From positions 372,001 through 436,000 of the forward strand of contig JAMXHR010000002.1 of the NCBI GenBank assembly GCA_023955635.1: 64,000 nt of DNA, given 5' to 3'. The DNA comes from Methanosarcina sp. ERenArc_MAG2. Lineage in GTDB: Archaea > Halobacteriota > Methanosarcinia > Methanosarcinales > Methanosarcinaceae. The notes beneath the pieces are model-generated. The model was not told the DNA's origin and did no database searches. It was given only the letters and a program-made list of their open reading frames with translations. Shown here one piece after another: positions 41,198-49,781 of this stretch; the first letter of the stretch is position 1; each line of letters opens with the position of its first letter. The translations under genes were made by a program, and so were the position numbers.

Positions 41198-42412
41198 TTG
41201 ACGCTACGCATAAAATATCCGGAAGAAATTGAAACTCGAATGAAAGCATTTTATGATAGTTTGAACGAGAAAGATCGGAGAAGATACGCAGCTATCGAAG
41301 CAATTAAATTAGGTCACGGAGGACAAATCTATATTAGTAGTGTCCTGGGCTGCCACTTTCAGACTGTCATGGCTGGAATTAATGAAATCACCAATGGTAC
41401 AGAAACCCCAGAGGACAGAATTCGAAAGCCTGGTGGGGGTAAAAAGAAAATCATCGACACGGTGGAAAATATCGATGAAATATTTTTTGATATTCTAAAA
41501 AACCATACGGCTGGAAGCCCTATGGATGAAGAACTAAAATGGACAAACCTGAACCTTAAAGAAATTTCAAAGGTTTTTAAATCAAAGGGTATGAATATAA
41601 CTCCCTATGTAGTAAAGCAGCTCTTAAAGAAACATGGTTTTGTAAAAAGGAAAATGCAAAAAGCTGTCACAATGAAAGACTCTAAAGATAGAAATGAGCA
41701 ATTTGAGAGAATTCACGAGTTAAAGGAAGAGTACTCAAAAAGCGCTAATCCTATTATCAGTATAGATGTAAAAAAAGAAGTCATAGGTAATTTCTACCGT
41801 GATGGTAAAGTTTATTGTACCCAGATAGTAAAGGTATATGACCACGACTTCAATACATTTTCAGATGGTGTTGTAATTCCACATGGCATATACGATCTAA
41901 AACGTAACGAAGGATACATCACTTTAGGAACCAGTAAGGATACAAGCGAGTTTTGTTGTGACTGCATTAAAGACTGGTGGGAAAAATACGGTAAAAACAA
42001 ATATCCAGAAGCAAATAGCATTTTAACCTTAGCTGATGGTGGTGGAAGCAACTCAAGCAGGAATTATATTTTCAAGGAAGATATGCAAAAGATGGTAAAT
42101 GAAATTGGAATTGAAATCAGAATGGCTCATTATCCACCATATACGTCGAAATACAATCCAATAGAACACAGGTTATTCTGTCATGTTACGAATGCATGCA
42201 AAGGTACTGTTTTCAGCAATATTGAGGTGGTCAAAAGCCTTGTTGAGAAGACTTACACATCTACAGGACTCAAAGTGTTTTCGACTATAAAGGATAAAGT
42301 TTATGCCACGGGAAGAAAAGCAACTGAAAACTTCAAAGAAAAAATGAAAATTGTATTTGATGATTATTTAGGAAAATGGAATTACAGAGCAATTCCACAA
42401 GTGAAAAATTGA
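41198..42412 (+). CDS. ISAzo13 family transposase, copy 1
   Basis: A 404-residue DDE transposase. Family signatures: RKPGGGKKKI near residue 80, ISIDVKKEVIGNFYRDG (Asp 1), LTLADGGGSNSSRNY (Asp 2) and HYPPYTSKYNPIEHRLFCHV (Glu). The start is TTG with AAAAGGA upstream. The element ends seem to lie at about 41118 and 42424, where CATATATAATTTCAATTATT and its diverged inverse AAAATTGAAGTTATATTTG are found. Inserted within the IS630 transposase gene on the opposite strand. It appears intact. Confidence 0.85.
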   Translation: MTLRIKYPEEIETRMKAFYDSLNEKDRRRYAAIEAIKLGHGGQIYISSVLGCHFQTVMAGINEITNGTETPEDRIRKPGGGKKKIIDTVENIDEIFFDILKNHTAGSPMDEELKWTNLNLKEISKVFKSKGMNITPYVVKQLLKKHGFVKRKMQKAVTMKDSKDRNEQFERIHELKEEYSKSANPIISIDVKKEVIGNFYRDGKVYCTQIVKVYDHDFNTFSDGVVIPHGIYDLKRNEGYITLGTSKDTSEFCCDCIKDWWEKYGKNKYPEANSILTLADGGGSNSSRNYIFKEDMQKMVNEIGIEIRMAHYPPYTSKYNPIEHRLFCHVTNACKGTVFSNIEVVKSLVEKTYTSTGLKVFSTIKDKVYATGRKATENFKEKMKIVFDDYLGKWNYRAIPQVKN

Positions 42413-42419
42413 AGTTATA

Positions 42420-42986
42420 TTTGCAGCATTCCTTAGCTTCTCTATATGTATCCAGAACATTGGCTGCTTTTTGATCAAAATTGGGATCAACTTTAGCAAT
42501 GTAACAGCTAATCTTATGTGGTTTTATTTTGCTTGCATTGAGAATCTTTGAAATTGTCCCCTGATTTATCTTCGATAAATCAGGATGTTCCTCTTTGATA
42601 CAATTCTCCCTGATATGTTCAGCAAGGAGTCTCTGAGTCCAGATTTCATGAGGATAACCAAGATCTTTGTTTCATACATGCAAGTGAGACTACGTGAGCT
42701 CGTGATTCAGCACTAATATCTTGAGGTCTCCCACTTTTTGATTTATCTACCAAGCCTTCTTTAACCCCAAAATCTAAAACTCTTTGTATCCAGAGTCTTA
42801 CAGTTTTGTAATCTACTTTTAACTCTCTGGAGATCTCGGTATCGTTTTTTCCTGATAGCTCAAAAGAACTATCTTGGATCTTTTAACAATACTTGCAGCT
42901 TGATTTCTGGAACGACTTAACTTGGTCAAATAATCTAACTCTTTTTGAGTAAATGGTAATTTAGGGCGAAGGCTTATACGAGGCAT
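42420..42986 (-). pseudogene. IS630 transposase, N-terminal part
   Basis: Start MPRISLRPKLPFTQKELDYL, helix-turn-helix DYKTVRLWIQRVLDFGVKEG and SGRPQDISAESRAHVVSLAC; ends YREAKECCKY where ISAzo13 is inserted. Two one-base losses (the A run after CTATCAGG and another before AAAGATC) break the frame. Confidence 0.75.
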
Positions 42987-43057
42987 AAGAGTATTTATTG
43001 AACAATTAATATAATTACTTTATGGATATATATCAGAATCAATGCACTAGTTATTCT

Positions 43058-43094
43058 ACTTTTCGGATAGGCTCTAAGAGCCTATCCGAAAAGT
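43058..43094. repeat. Two IS5-type ends head to head
   Basis: Perfect 37-bp palindrome: ACTTTTCGGATAGGCT, CTAAG core, then AGCCTATCCGAAAAGT. This is what remains when one IS5-type end abuts another across a CTAA target duplication. Matching ends flank the element at 46605-46734. Confidence 0.7.
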
Positions 43095-43430
43095 CCCGCT
43101 GCTCTAAATATTATCCATGCACATGCTAACTGAAGCATAGCAAGGTAATTCTCAACCTTTTTTCCCATCTTATAAGCAGCCTTCTGAATCTGTTTATCCA
43201 GGAATGTGTCCTTTCTACAACCCATCTTCTTGCCCTAAAACCTGGTATCTGTTCTTATATTTTCCTCTCCGCGGCTTTTGATATGGGCGGTATAACCATA
43301 TTCTTTAACCAGTTGTCTGATGTCAGGAAAATCATATCCTTTATCCATACGGATATTCTGAATTCCCTCATCCAGAGAAGGTCTTTCAAAAATAATGGCA
43401 TCTAAAGTTTCTTTTACAAGCTTTTTATTC
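43079..43430 (-). pseudogene. IS5 family transposase C-terminal remnant
   Basis: Minus-strand reading gives KLVKETLDAIIFERPSLDEG, IRMDKGYDFPDIRQLVKEYG and YTAHIKSRGEEN, then KKVENYLAMLQLACAWIIFR, a typical IS5 DDE C-terminus. The N-terminal half is missing, cut by the IS200 element at 43431. Confidence 0.75.
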
Positions 43431-44045
43431 AGTCGAATACCCCGCAGCTTGCTGCGGGATGGAAAACTTCCCCTATAACCGTTGTTAAATAATCAATTTA
43501 TATTTTTAGCTACATTTGTACTGTAAATGGAACTCAGACACGCAAACCATTGTGTATATAAAATAAGATATCACATGGTTTTTTGTGTGAAGTACCGTAA
43601 AAAGCTTCTTTTAAAGACAGAACTCGTAAACTTTTTGAAAAATGTATGCTTTGAAATTAGTGAAAGATACTGTTTTGAGTTTGATGCAATTGGTAGTGAT
43701 GGCGATCATGTACATCTTTTTGTTGGAGCTGAACCAAAGTATTCTCCTTCAAAAATCATGCAAATTATAAAAAGTATTACAGCAAGACAAATCTTTAAAC
43801 AATACCCTGAAATCAAAAAACACCTTTGGGGTGGTGAACTGTGGAGTGATGGAGGCTACACTGGAACTGTAGGAGATGGAATAACTTCCGATGTTATCAA
43901 AAACTATGTTGAAAATCAGGGAAACCAAGAGGAAAAAGAAGCATATCAGCAAATGAAAATTCTTGATTTTGAATAACCATTACAACCAGAGCGGTGGCGC
44001 GAACATACCCCGTTGCTTGCAGCGGGGTGCGCCAGCGCAACTTTG
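43431..44045 (+). mobile_element. IS200 family insertion sequence
   Basis: Left end hairpin CCCGCAGC/GCTGCGGG at 43441-43458 and right end hairpin around CCCCGTTGCTTGCAGCGGGG at 44009-44028, with tnpA between. No inverted termini or target duplications, as expected for the IS200/IS605 group. IS5 relic on the left, IS630 relic on the right. Confidence 0.85.
43527..43976 (+). CDS. tnpA: IS200 family TnpA (single-strand Y1 transposase)
   Basis: A 149-residue HUH-type transposase. Motifs: start LRHANHCVYKIRYHMVFCVKYR, the HUH signature GDHVHLFVG near residue 60, and the catalytic tyrosine helix around LWSDGGYTGTVGDGITSDVIKNYVENQ (Tyr near 112 or the later one). It cuts and joins single-stranded DNA at the palindromic ends. 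No accessory TnpB is present. Intact, so it may also mobilise the ORF-less copy at 40687-40890. Confidence 0.9.
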   Translation: MELRHANHCVYKIRYHMVFCVKYRKKLLLKTELVNFLKNVCFEISERYCFEFDAIGSDGDHVHLFVGAEPKYSPSKIMQIIKSITARQIFKQYPEIKKHLWGGELWSDGGYTGTVGDGITSDVIKNYVENQGNQEEKEAYQQMKILDFE

Positions 44046-44345
44046 ATTTCTGACATATTCATAACATATTTTTCTGAACTTCCAGGCTTCATAGGAATGG
44101 GAATTCTCTTATCTCCAAGCAGTTGCTTTGGTTTCTCGTCAAGACAGATAATAGGGTTTTTAGGGTCGTAATCCTCTTCGTACAGATTAAGAATGTCGTA
44201 CATCCTGTCTCTATATTCGGTATCAATCGTCTGAATGCACCACATACGTCTTAACCAGGGTTTATAGTTTTGCTTTTTTAGAATAAGCCTGATGCTCTCT
44301 TTGTTTATTGTTTCAAATCCTTCTTTTTTCTTCAGTTCTTCAGTA
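44046..44345 (-). pseudogene. Second IS630 transposase, middle part
   Basis: Reads LTEELKKKEGFETINKESIR, QNYKPWLRRMWCIQTIDTEY and NPIICLDEKPKQLLGDKRIP (first catalytic Asp in CLDEKP), ending MNMSEI where the IS200 element starts. The N-terminal part is at 45640-45977, separated by ISAzo13 copy 2. C-terminus missing. Confidence 0.75.
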
Positions 44346-44369
44346 AGGGCTCGTCACAAAATAATTTAA

Positions 44370-45587
44370 TTAACTCACTCCATTCTTTGGTTTGAATGTG
44401 TAATTCCATTCTCCGTGAAACTCATCAAGTATAATGCCCAATTTTTCAACCTGTTTTTTTTCGATTTTAATTCCTGTTGGATACTTATTCGTGTCTAACA
44501 TGCATTTTACTTCAAGCCCTTTTGATGTAGTTGTTGCTGCAATAAGGTTTACAACTACTTCATAGCTTGTTAGTGGTTTTCCTCTCCAATTAAGAGTAAT
44601 CTGGGAAAATAGTCTATGCTCTATTTTATTCCATTTACTTGTACCTGGAGGAAAGTGACAAACCGAAATCTCCAATCCGATTTCATCCGTTAATTTTTGT
44701 AATTCTGTTTTCCACAATTTTACTCTTGATCCATTGCTTCCCCCACAATCTGCAGTAATTAAAAGTTTTTTTGCATCAGGATATGATTTACACCCCATTA
44801 GATTCCACCATCTACGTATACTTTCAACTGCAAAAGACGCTGTATCATGATCTATGCCGACGTTTACCCATCCCTCATTATTAGCAATGTCGTATACCCC
44901 ATATGGATTTACCTTTCCCAGTTCTTTATCCTTAAAATCATATACATTGACAAGTATTGGATCTTTTTTTGGACGCAATTCACGGCCAACATTCTTGAAA
45001 TTTCCGATTAACTCTTTCTTTTTAGTATCTACTGAGATTACAGGCTGATGTTCACCTTGAAATATTTTACATTTTTCACTTATATGCTCAAATTGTTTGT
45101 CACGATCAGGATGCTCAGTTCCTTCTATGGTTTTCTTATTCGCTTGTAAACTGTAACCAAGCATGTGAAGCATATCCGCAACTCTTGTATGGCTTACTTT
45201 ATGTCCGATATTCTGAAGTTCCCCTGCTATATTTCGAAGACTTTTACAAGTCCAGAGTAAAGGAGATTCCGGATCCCCACGACTTGTTGGTTCAATAAGT
45301 GCCTCAAGATCGGACAAAAGAGTAGGGTCTTTCTCAACAATCTTTTTACGACCTCCTCCAGGAGCACGTATTTTATTATCAGAAAGAGATTTGCCACTTT
45401 CCAGTTCAGTGCAACCTTTTTTAATTGTATTTTCAGAAATACCAGTTGCACGAGAAACTATGCTGATGTTGCCTTTGCCAATACTAAGCGCTTCTGCAGC
45501 TGCAAATAAACGTTTGCTTTTTTCATCAAGAAAAGGTTTTAGCAAGTTATATTTTTTGGAAATAATTTCCTCAAGCATATAGACCAA
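44370..45587 (-). CDS. ISAzo13 family transposase, copy 2
   Basis: A 405-residue transposase, a different lineage from copy 1 but with the same plan: IRAPGGGRKKIVEKDP, ISVDTKKKELIGNFKNVG (Asp 1), LLITADCGGSNGSRVKLW (Asp 2), HFPPGTSKWNKIEHRLFSQI (Glu). Candidate element ends are CGTCACAAAATAATTTAATT near 44350 and its inverse near 45635. Inserted in a second IS630-type gene. Appears intact. Confidence 0.85.
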   Translation of the reverse strand: MVYMLEEIISKKYNLLKPFLDEKSKRLFAAAEALSIGKGNISIVSRATGISENTIKKGCTELESGKSLSDNKIRAPGGGRKKIVEKDPTLLSDLEALIEPTSRGDPESPLLWTCKSLRNIAGELQNIGHKVSHTRVADMLHMLGYSLQANKKTIEGTEHPDRDKQFEHISEKCKIFQGEHQPVISVDTKKKELIGNFKNVGRELRPKKDPILVNVYDFKDKELGKVNPYGVYDIANNEGWVNVGIDHDTASFAVESIRRWWNLMGCKSYPDAKKLLITADCGGSNGSRVKLWKTELQKLTDEIGLEISVCHFPPGTSKWNKIEHRLFSQITLNWRGKPLTSYEVVVNLIAATTTSKGLEVKCMLDTNKYPTGIKIEKKQVEKLGIILDEFHGEWNYTFKPKNGVS

Positions 45588-45639
45588 ATAGGATTAACTT
45601 ATATAAAAAAATACTCAATCTATTTTGTTACGAATACAT

Positions 45640-45977
45640 AGCAGTGTAAGCGACCATCTCTTGCTTCCATCGGGAGAACTGGTACATGCGAGCGCAATTA
45701 TTTCTGCAACATGTTTTTCGGTGTATTTTATAGGTTGACCAGGTCGTGGTTTGTCAAAAAGAGAACCCAGAAGACCTTCTTCAACGTATCGTTTCCTGAT
45801 ATTAAAAGTAGTATTCCTGGAAATACCTAATGTTTTCGCTACCTATGTACCTGTTTTATGCTGGTTTGAAAGGAGGAGGACACGTGCTCTGGTGATTTCT
45901 CGTGCACTTTTATGTCCTTTTCTCACAAAGTCAAGAAGGAAATTTACCTCGTGATCTTCAAGGTTAATAGTAAGCAT
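45640..45977 (-). pseudogene. Second IS630 transposase, N-terminal part
   Basis: Start MLTINLEDHEVNFLLDFVRK, then GHKSAREITRARVLLLSNQH, an in-frame stop, VAKTLGISRNTTFNIRKRYV and DKPRPGQPIKYTEKHVAEII, the double helix-turn-helix of IS630. The element end GCGACACTAG is at 46030-46039. Confidence 0.75.
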
Positions 45978-46040
45978 GAAGATGTAAAGGGATTCAGAGC
46001 TTATAAAGTTAACAAAGAATTAAATTTTCGCGACACTAGC

Positions 46041-46119
46041 TATAGTCACAAAGCTAAATAATGCAACAACTCAATGAGCTGCTAAATTGTTTTTTGCAAT
46101 AATTACAGGCGTGACTATA
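46041..46119. repeat. 79-bp inverted repeat adjoining the IS630 end
   Basis: TATAGTCAC and GTGACTATA bracket 61 AT-rich bases with GCAATAATTA near the right arm and TAATGCA near the left. It may be a short noncoding element or the target of the IS630. Confidence 0.4.
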
Positions 46120-46373
46120 TATGTGAGACTTTCACCTCATACAGCTCAAGCACCTCATAACCCTTTATATTGGGCAGTAATTATTTGTTTTTAAGTTAGT
46201 TAGGGTATTGTCTGTGACAGCTTATATGTGTAGACCAAGTTTGATATTCTGGTTAATCTTTGTGATTTTCATTCTTGGGATTTGGAGGGCTTTCTTCTGC
46301 ATCAGCATTGACATCAATCGACCACACCATTCTATCACTATAAGTATCAGGTTCGGATCCACCCCAAATATTC

Positions 46374-46492
46374 TAGGACTTACGCACTTAAAGTACCAAA
46401 TCAACTGCAGTAGGCTTACAACTTCCTGAAATTCAAATTATAATTCTGATGGTTACTGTGCTTGATTTTGAATCTGAAGTGCGTAAGTCCTA
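46374..46492. mobile_element. 119-bp inverted-repeat element (TAGGACTTACG type), copy 2
   Basis: Ends TAGGACTTACGCACTT and AAGTGCGTAAGTCCTA, flanked by a 5-bp duplication TATTC (46369-46373, 46493-46497). Longer matching termini than copy 1. It splits a relic reading FLSTSPWRSADLLKSVRTNA on the minus strand, which recalls an IS701-type transposase N-terminus. Confidence 0.75.
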
Positions 46493-46604
46493 TATTCGTC
46501 AAGTATAAGAACACCATTTTTGCCTATAGTTTGAATGGCATTTGTTCGAACAGATTTGAGGAGATCTGCAGAACGCCAAGGAGAAGTTGAGAGGAAATGG
46601 CTTA

Positions 46605-46734
46605 AAGTCTATCCGAAAAGTCAATAATGACATGTTGTAGAAATTACAATAGGTGATAATATCGAGTATCGGTTGAGTTGTGCATATTGCCAATTGTAAA
46701 AGTTACAGTAGGTCACAATACTTTTCGGATAGGC
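46605..46734. mobile_element. 130-bp noncoding element with IS5-type ends
   Basis: Ends AAGTCTATCCGAAAAGTC and TACTTTTCGGATAGGCT match the IS5-type ends at 43058-43094. Flanked by CTTA (46601-46604, 46735-46738). No coding capacity; a deletion derivative of an IS5-type element. Confidence 0.7.
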
Positions 46735-46953
46735 TCTTAGTGATTGATTGTTAGAACATTTACAACAATAAATTGCCATTTTTCTCATATTTTTCCTATA
46801 TGGAAGAAACATCAAACCATTAAGGTAATCAATACGCGTTAAAACGACACAAAGAGTTTTAGTTTGAAAATAGAAGTCAAGCTTCTTCTCTAAGATGTAT
46901 TTTTCTACAGAAATAGTGTTTGACTTGATGAAGTCTTCTGTTATCTGTTTCAC
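46735..46953 (-). pseudogene. Truncated hypothetical gene next to the IS5-type element
   Basis: Reads MKQITEDFIKSNTISVEKYI, LDFYFQTKTLCVVLTRIDYL and MRKMAIYCCKCSNN, then runs into the element at 46734. The pattern suggests the N-terminal piece of a longer protein, perhaps a transposase; not recognised. Confidence 0.3.
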
Positions 46954-47187
46954 TAAACTAAATTTATTGAGGAAAAATTATACTTCACGGTAGACGTGAA
47001 AAGGAAACGTGACAAAGTCAAATTAACATATAAGCTAAAAATAGCTACATTTTAAAGTTTTGTAGCCATGTGCACCATCAAGGAAAATTTACAGAAATTA
47101 CATCACACTGCCTATACTGTCTAACAAATTAAAAAAATCGAAATATTTAGATAATACGATAGATCATTTTGAAAACTGAGGATAAGT

Positions 47188-48201
47188 GTGACCAATTCAA
47201 ATATACAGAATCAATTTGTTCCTGCATATACTTTTAGCAAACCGAATCAACCGTTGGTCATTGCAAACGAAGAGGCATTGATTAAAGGCAGCAATGGAAA
47301 TATTCTAATGTCAGGAAAAGTGGAAATTCGTCTCGATCTACTACCAGAACCTTGGATCAATGTACACTTTAATAATAAAAATAAATTGGGGTGGAGTGAA
47401 AGATGGAACTTAATGATAGAGTCCTCCTTAAGGAATCAATTTGAATTGGATTTAACAACTAAGGGAAAGCAAATTAAAGTTTTTTATCACAAATATGACC
47501 CTTCCGATCCTAATGAATCCACTATAGATTTTTTCCCATGTATTGAGCCAATAATCGGTATTGGTAATGATTCCACACTTATGCAGTATATTAATTTTTA
47601 TCTTTTAAATTTTAAGAAAATACGTGGGAAAAATACTCATATAAATCTCAAAGACGATAAATGGATTGTAAAACTGAAACCTGTGCCAGAATCAAATGAT
47701 AACTTCACTAAATTGGAAAAAGAAGGTGGTTATGGTCTAACGCATATAGGTTTTATATGTAAATCTAATAATACTGACTTTTCACATAAAGAAGCCATAG
47801 AAATTCTTGATGTGCTAGAGTACCTTTTTTCTTTTGCAAAAGGAGATTGGTGTACTCCTGTATGTCCTACAGGTTTTAACTCTTCAGGTAAAGTATGGGA
47901 ATTGTGGTCCTCACCTAAATTATCTGGGTTCCCTGGGCCAGAAACATGGTTTAGTGAATATTACTCTGAACAGATAGAGAATCTTTTCCCTGGCTTTATG
48001 AGATGTTGGTATACAGAAAACTTAAATGATACTCTTCGAAAAGCTATATATTGGTATATTAGTGCCATCAATTCAAAAATAGATGTTGGGATTGTTCTAA
48101 CTCAAACAGTACTTGAGAGTATATCGTTTGGGTACGTTGTAAATGTGCTTAAAGAAAAAAAGTTGATACCTTTACGAAACTTTATGCTGCCGCCAAAATA
48201 A
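47188..48201 (+). CDS. HEPN-domain candidate protein, N-terminal segment of frameshifted gene
   Basis: Unrecognised by full-length family. It starts with GTG (GAGGA a few bases before). Residues 1-200 are beta-rich (MSGKVEIRLDLLPEPWINVH, KIRGKNTHINLKDDKWIVKL), 200-330 helical (EAIEILDVLEYLFSFAKGDW, VGIVLTQTVLESISFGY). The beta-then-helical HEPN layout recalls the ApeA type of antiphage proteins, but similarity is by plan only. One A lost from the run 48155-48161 breaks the frame after VLKEK. Confidence 0.55.
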   Translation: MTNSNIQNQFVPAYTFSKPNQPLVIANEEALIKGSNGNILMSGKVEIRLDLLPEPWINVHFNNKNKLGWSERWNLMIESSLRNQFELDLTTKGKQIKVFYHKYDPSDPNESTIDFFPCIEPIIGIGNDSTLMQYINFYLLNFKKIRGKNTHINLKDDKWIVKLKPVPESNDNFTKLEKEGGYGLTHIGFICKSNNTDFSHKEAIEILDVLEYLFSFAKGDWCTPVCPTGFNSSGKVWELWSSPKLSGFPGPETWFSEYYSEQIENLFPGFMRCWYTENLNDTLRKAIYWYISAINSKIDVGIVLTQTVLESISFGYVVNVLKEKKLIPLRNFMLPPK

Positions 48202-48524
48202 ATTTGCTTTTTTCCTCTTTAAAGCTGGCTTCGTATATTCCTGATGGTATAAAGGAGAATACACCCGAGCTAAAGAAAATCGCAGATGAGCTTAAATGGT
48301 CAGATAAAGCAGTGGAAGCTTTTGTTTTAGTGCGCAATTCATTAGTGCATCCCAATGAAAAATATCGTGGGAAATTTGAGTCCACTCTGTACTATGATGT
48401 ATTTAACCTGGGGCTCTGGTACATTGAACTTTCTTTGCTTAAAATGTGTGAGTACTCGGGAACATATTGCAATCGATTAACTGCAAAATGTATAAACGAC
48501 ATTGAAGATGTTCCATGGAAATAA
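48162..48524 (+). CDS. HEPN-domain candidate protein, C-terminal segment
   Basis: Continues the previous entry with VDTFTKLYAAAKINLLFSSL, then the R-X4-H motif in VEAFVLVRNSLVHPNEKYRG, typical of the catalytic site of HEPN ribonucleases, and a final helix WYIELSLLKMCEYSGTY. The joined protein is about 445 residues. Function as a nuclease is inferred from the motif alone. It lies in a region of mobile DNA, which is where defence genes are often found. Confidence 0.55.
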   Translation, partial: VDTFTKLYAAAKINLLFSSLKLASYIPDGIKENTPELKKIADELKWSDKAVEAFVLVRNSLVHPNEKYRGKFESTLYYDVFNLGLWYIELSLLKMCEYSGTYCNRLTAKCINDIEDVPWK

Positions 48525-48547
48525 CTTAACATTGTCAAGTTAAAACT

Positions 48548-48901
48548 ATGAAGTATCTTATTTCTAGACACAATGATTTTTGTGCCTTATTTCCATTTAA
48601 AAAGGCAGCTAAAAATATAAATCGATCATTTAAACAACGGTTTTCGAGGATCATGTACGAAGAAGATAAAGCGAAAGAAGGCGTTGACAAGGGCCGCGAA
48701 TTTGGAGTACTGGCAGAAGTTCTGCGAACACTGCAAAGGGAAGAACTGGAGCAAACTGACACGTGCATAATGGAAATTTCAGAAGCCAGCACACCACAAA
48801 GCATGATAGATATAATGACAGAGATCAATGCAACATTAAAAGAGATCGCAGAAACGCAGAGGAGCATATTAGGAGAGATTAAAAAGAACAGGACCGAATG
48901 A
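48548..48901 (+). CDS. Hypothetical protein, 117 residues
   Basis: Not recognised. The second half is a coiled-coil-like helix rich in Glu and Ile (MIDIMTEINATLKEIAETQR SILGEIKKN), the first half is basic (SRHNDFCALFPFKKAAKNIN, SFKQRFSRIMYEED). It starts 23 bases after the HEPN gene on the same strand, so could be its partner. Coding confidence is moderate because no ribosome site is visible and the N-terminus is weak. Confidence 0.4.
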   Translation: MKYLISRHNDFCALFPFKKAAKNINRSFKQRFSRIMYEEDKAKEGVDKGREFGVLAEVLRTLQREELEQTDTCIMEISEASTPQSMIDIMTEINATLKEIAETQRSILGEIKKNRTE

Positions 48902-49034
48902 ACCCCTATTCATACTTTATTTTTTCATTTAATCTTTAAAAGTGTCATCCCCTCCTAAACGCTGACAGTCCGGGCAGATGTTACAGATTTAAGCGCCGGT
49001 TAAATTGTAACCTCGAAGAGAATGAGCATTCATA

Positions 49035-49088
49035 ATCATAACTGCTTTAATGACCATAACTGCTTTAATGATCACAACTGCTTTAATA
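49035..49088. repeat. 18-bp tandem repeat, 3 copies
   Basis: Three adjacent units of ATCATAACTGCTTTAATG with one or two changes, about 90 bases before the DUF2769 gene. Not CRISPR: no spacers. Confidence 0.85.
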
Positions 49089-49174
49089 TTCTCTCTGGAC
49101 TAAAAAAGACTTTTATTCTCTAAATCCAAATAAGAATTGAATATTTTCGATTAATATTTTTTTGGGGGAGTAAA

Positions 49175-49492
49175 ATGACTACAGCTGTAGAAACGAAAGT
49201 TCCGTATACCGTATCAAATATCGAAAGATGTATGTGTTCACAGTGTCCTGTCCAGGTTGCCAGTGTATGTGCCCAGGAGACGTTTAGTAGCTTAAAAAAC
49301 GAAATTAAATTAGGTGAAGCTCCAGAGCCTCAAAAAGTTCCAGGAGTTTACTGTTCGACAGGCGCTGCTACCTGTATAGATCTAAACCCCAACAAACAAT
49401 GTATCTGCAAAACCTGTGCTGTCTGGGGAGAGTATTGCCTGGAACACGCAAATCCGATTATGTATTTCTGCAATATAGGTAGAGCAGACTGA
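49175..49492 (+). CDS. DUF2769 cysteine-rich protein
   Basis: A 105-residue protein with nine cysteines: MCSQCPVQVASVC, a middle segment PGVYCSTGAATC, and QCICKTCAVWGEYCLEHANP at the end, matching DUF2769, a family confined to methanogens and a few relatives. The cysteines probably bind iron-sulfur or zinc. GGGGGAG lies 6-7 bases before the ATG. Function unknown. It is a single gene with minisatellite DNA upstream. Confidence 0.85.
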   Translation: MTTAVETKVPYTVSNIERCMCSQCPVQVASVCAQETFSSLKNEIKLGEAPEPQKVPGVYCSTGAATCIDLNPNKQCICKTCAVWGEYCLEHANPIMYFCNIGRAD

Positions 49493-49781
49493 TTCTCTTG
49501 TTTTCCACGAGAGTAAATTATTTATCTCATCCTACAATATTTTTATAAACCGGTTCAAGAAATTCCCTGAAAACTTCGATTTTTTTAATATGATCATCTT
49601 TTAAAATTTATTCTTTAACCTCAACTCTTACTAACTATTGATACAATGAAAGTGACTTTGAAAAGTTATGATCGAGCACACTCACCTTGTTCCGAATAAT
49701 TCGACAACAGATCGACTGTTTACGATTTTCAATAACTGACCCCTGCAACCAATCAGGATTTTTAAGCCAAAATCAACGCTC

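Larger units (their letters stand above)
40269..43050 (-). mobile_element. IS630-type element broken by two later insertions
   Basis: Inverted ends CTAGTGCTTCGATTC (40269) and GAATCAATGCACTAG (ending 43050). Its minus-strand transposase gene is split into three parts by an IS200-derived element (40687-40890) and an ISAzo13 element (about 41118-42424). This gives an order of events: IS630 first, the others later. Confidence 0.7.

Noticed and set aside
43058..43094. Transcription terminator
   Set aside because: Perfect palindrome matches IS5-type ends found elsewhere in the window, and no T run follows.
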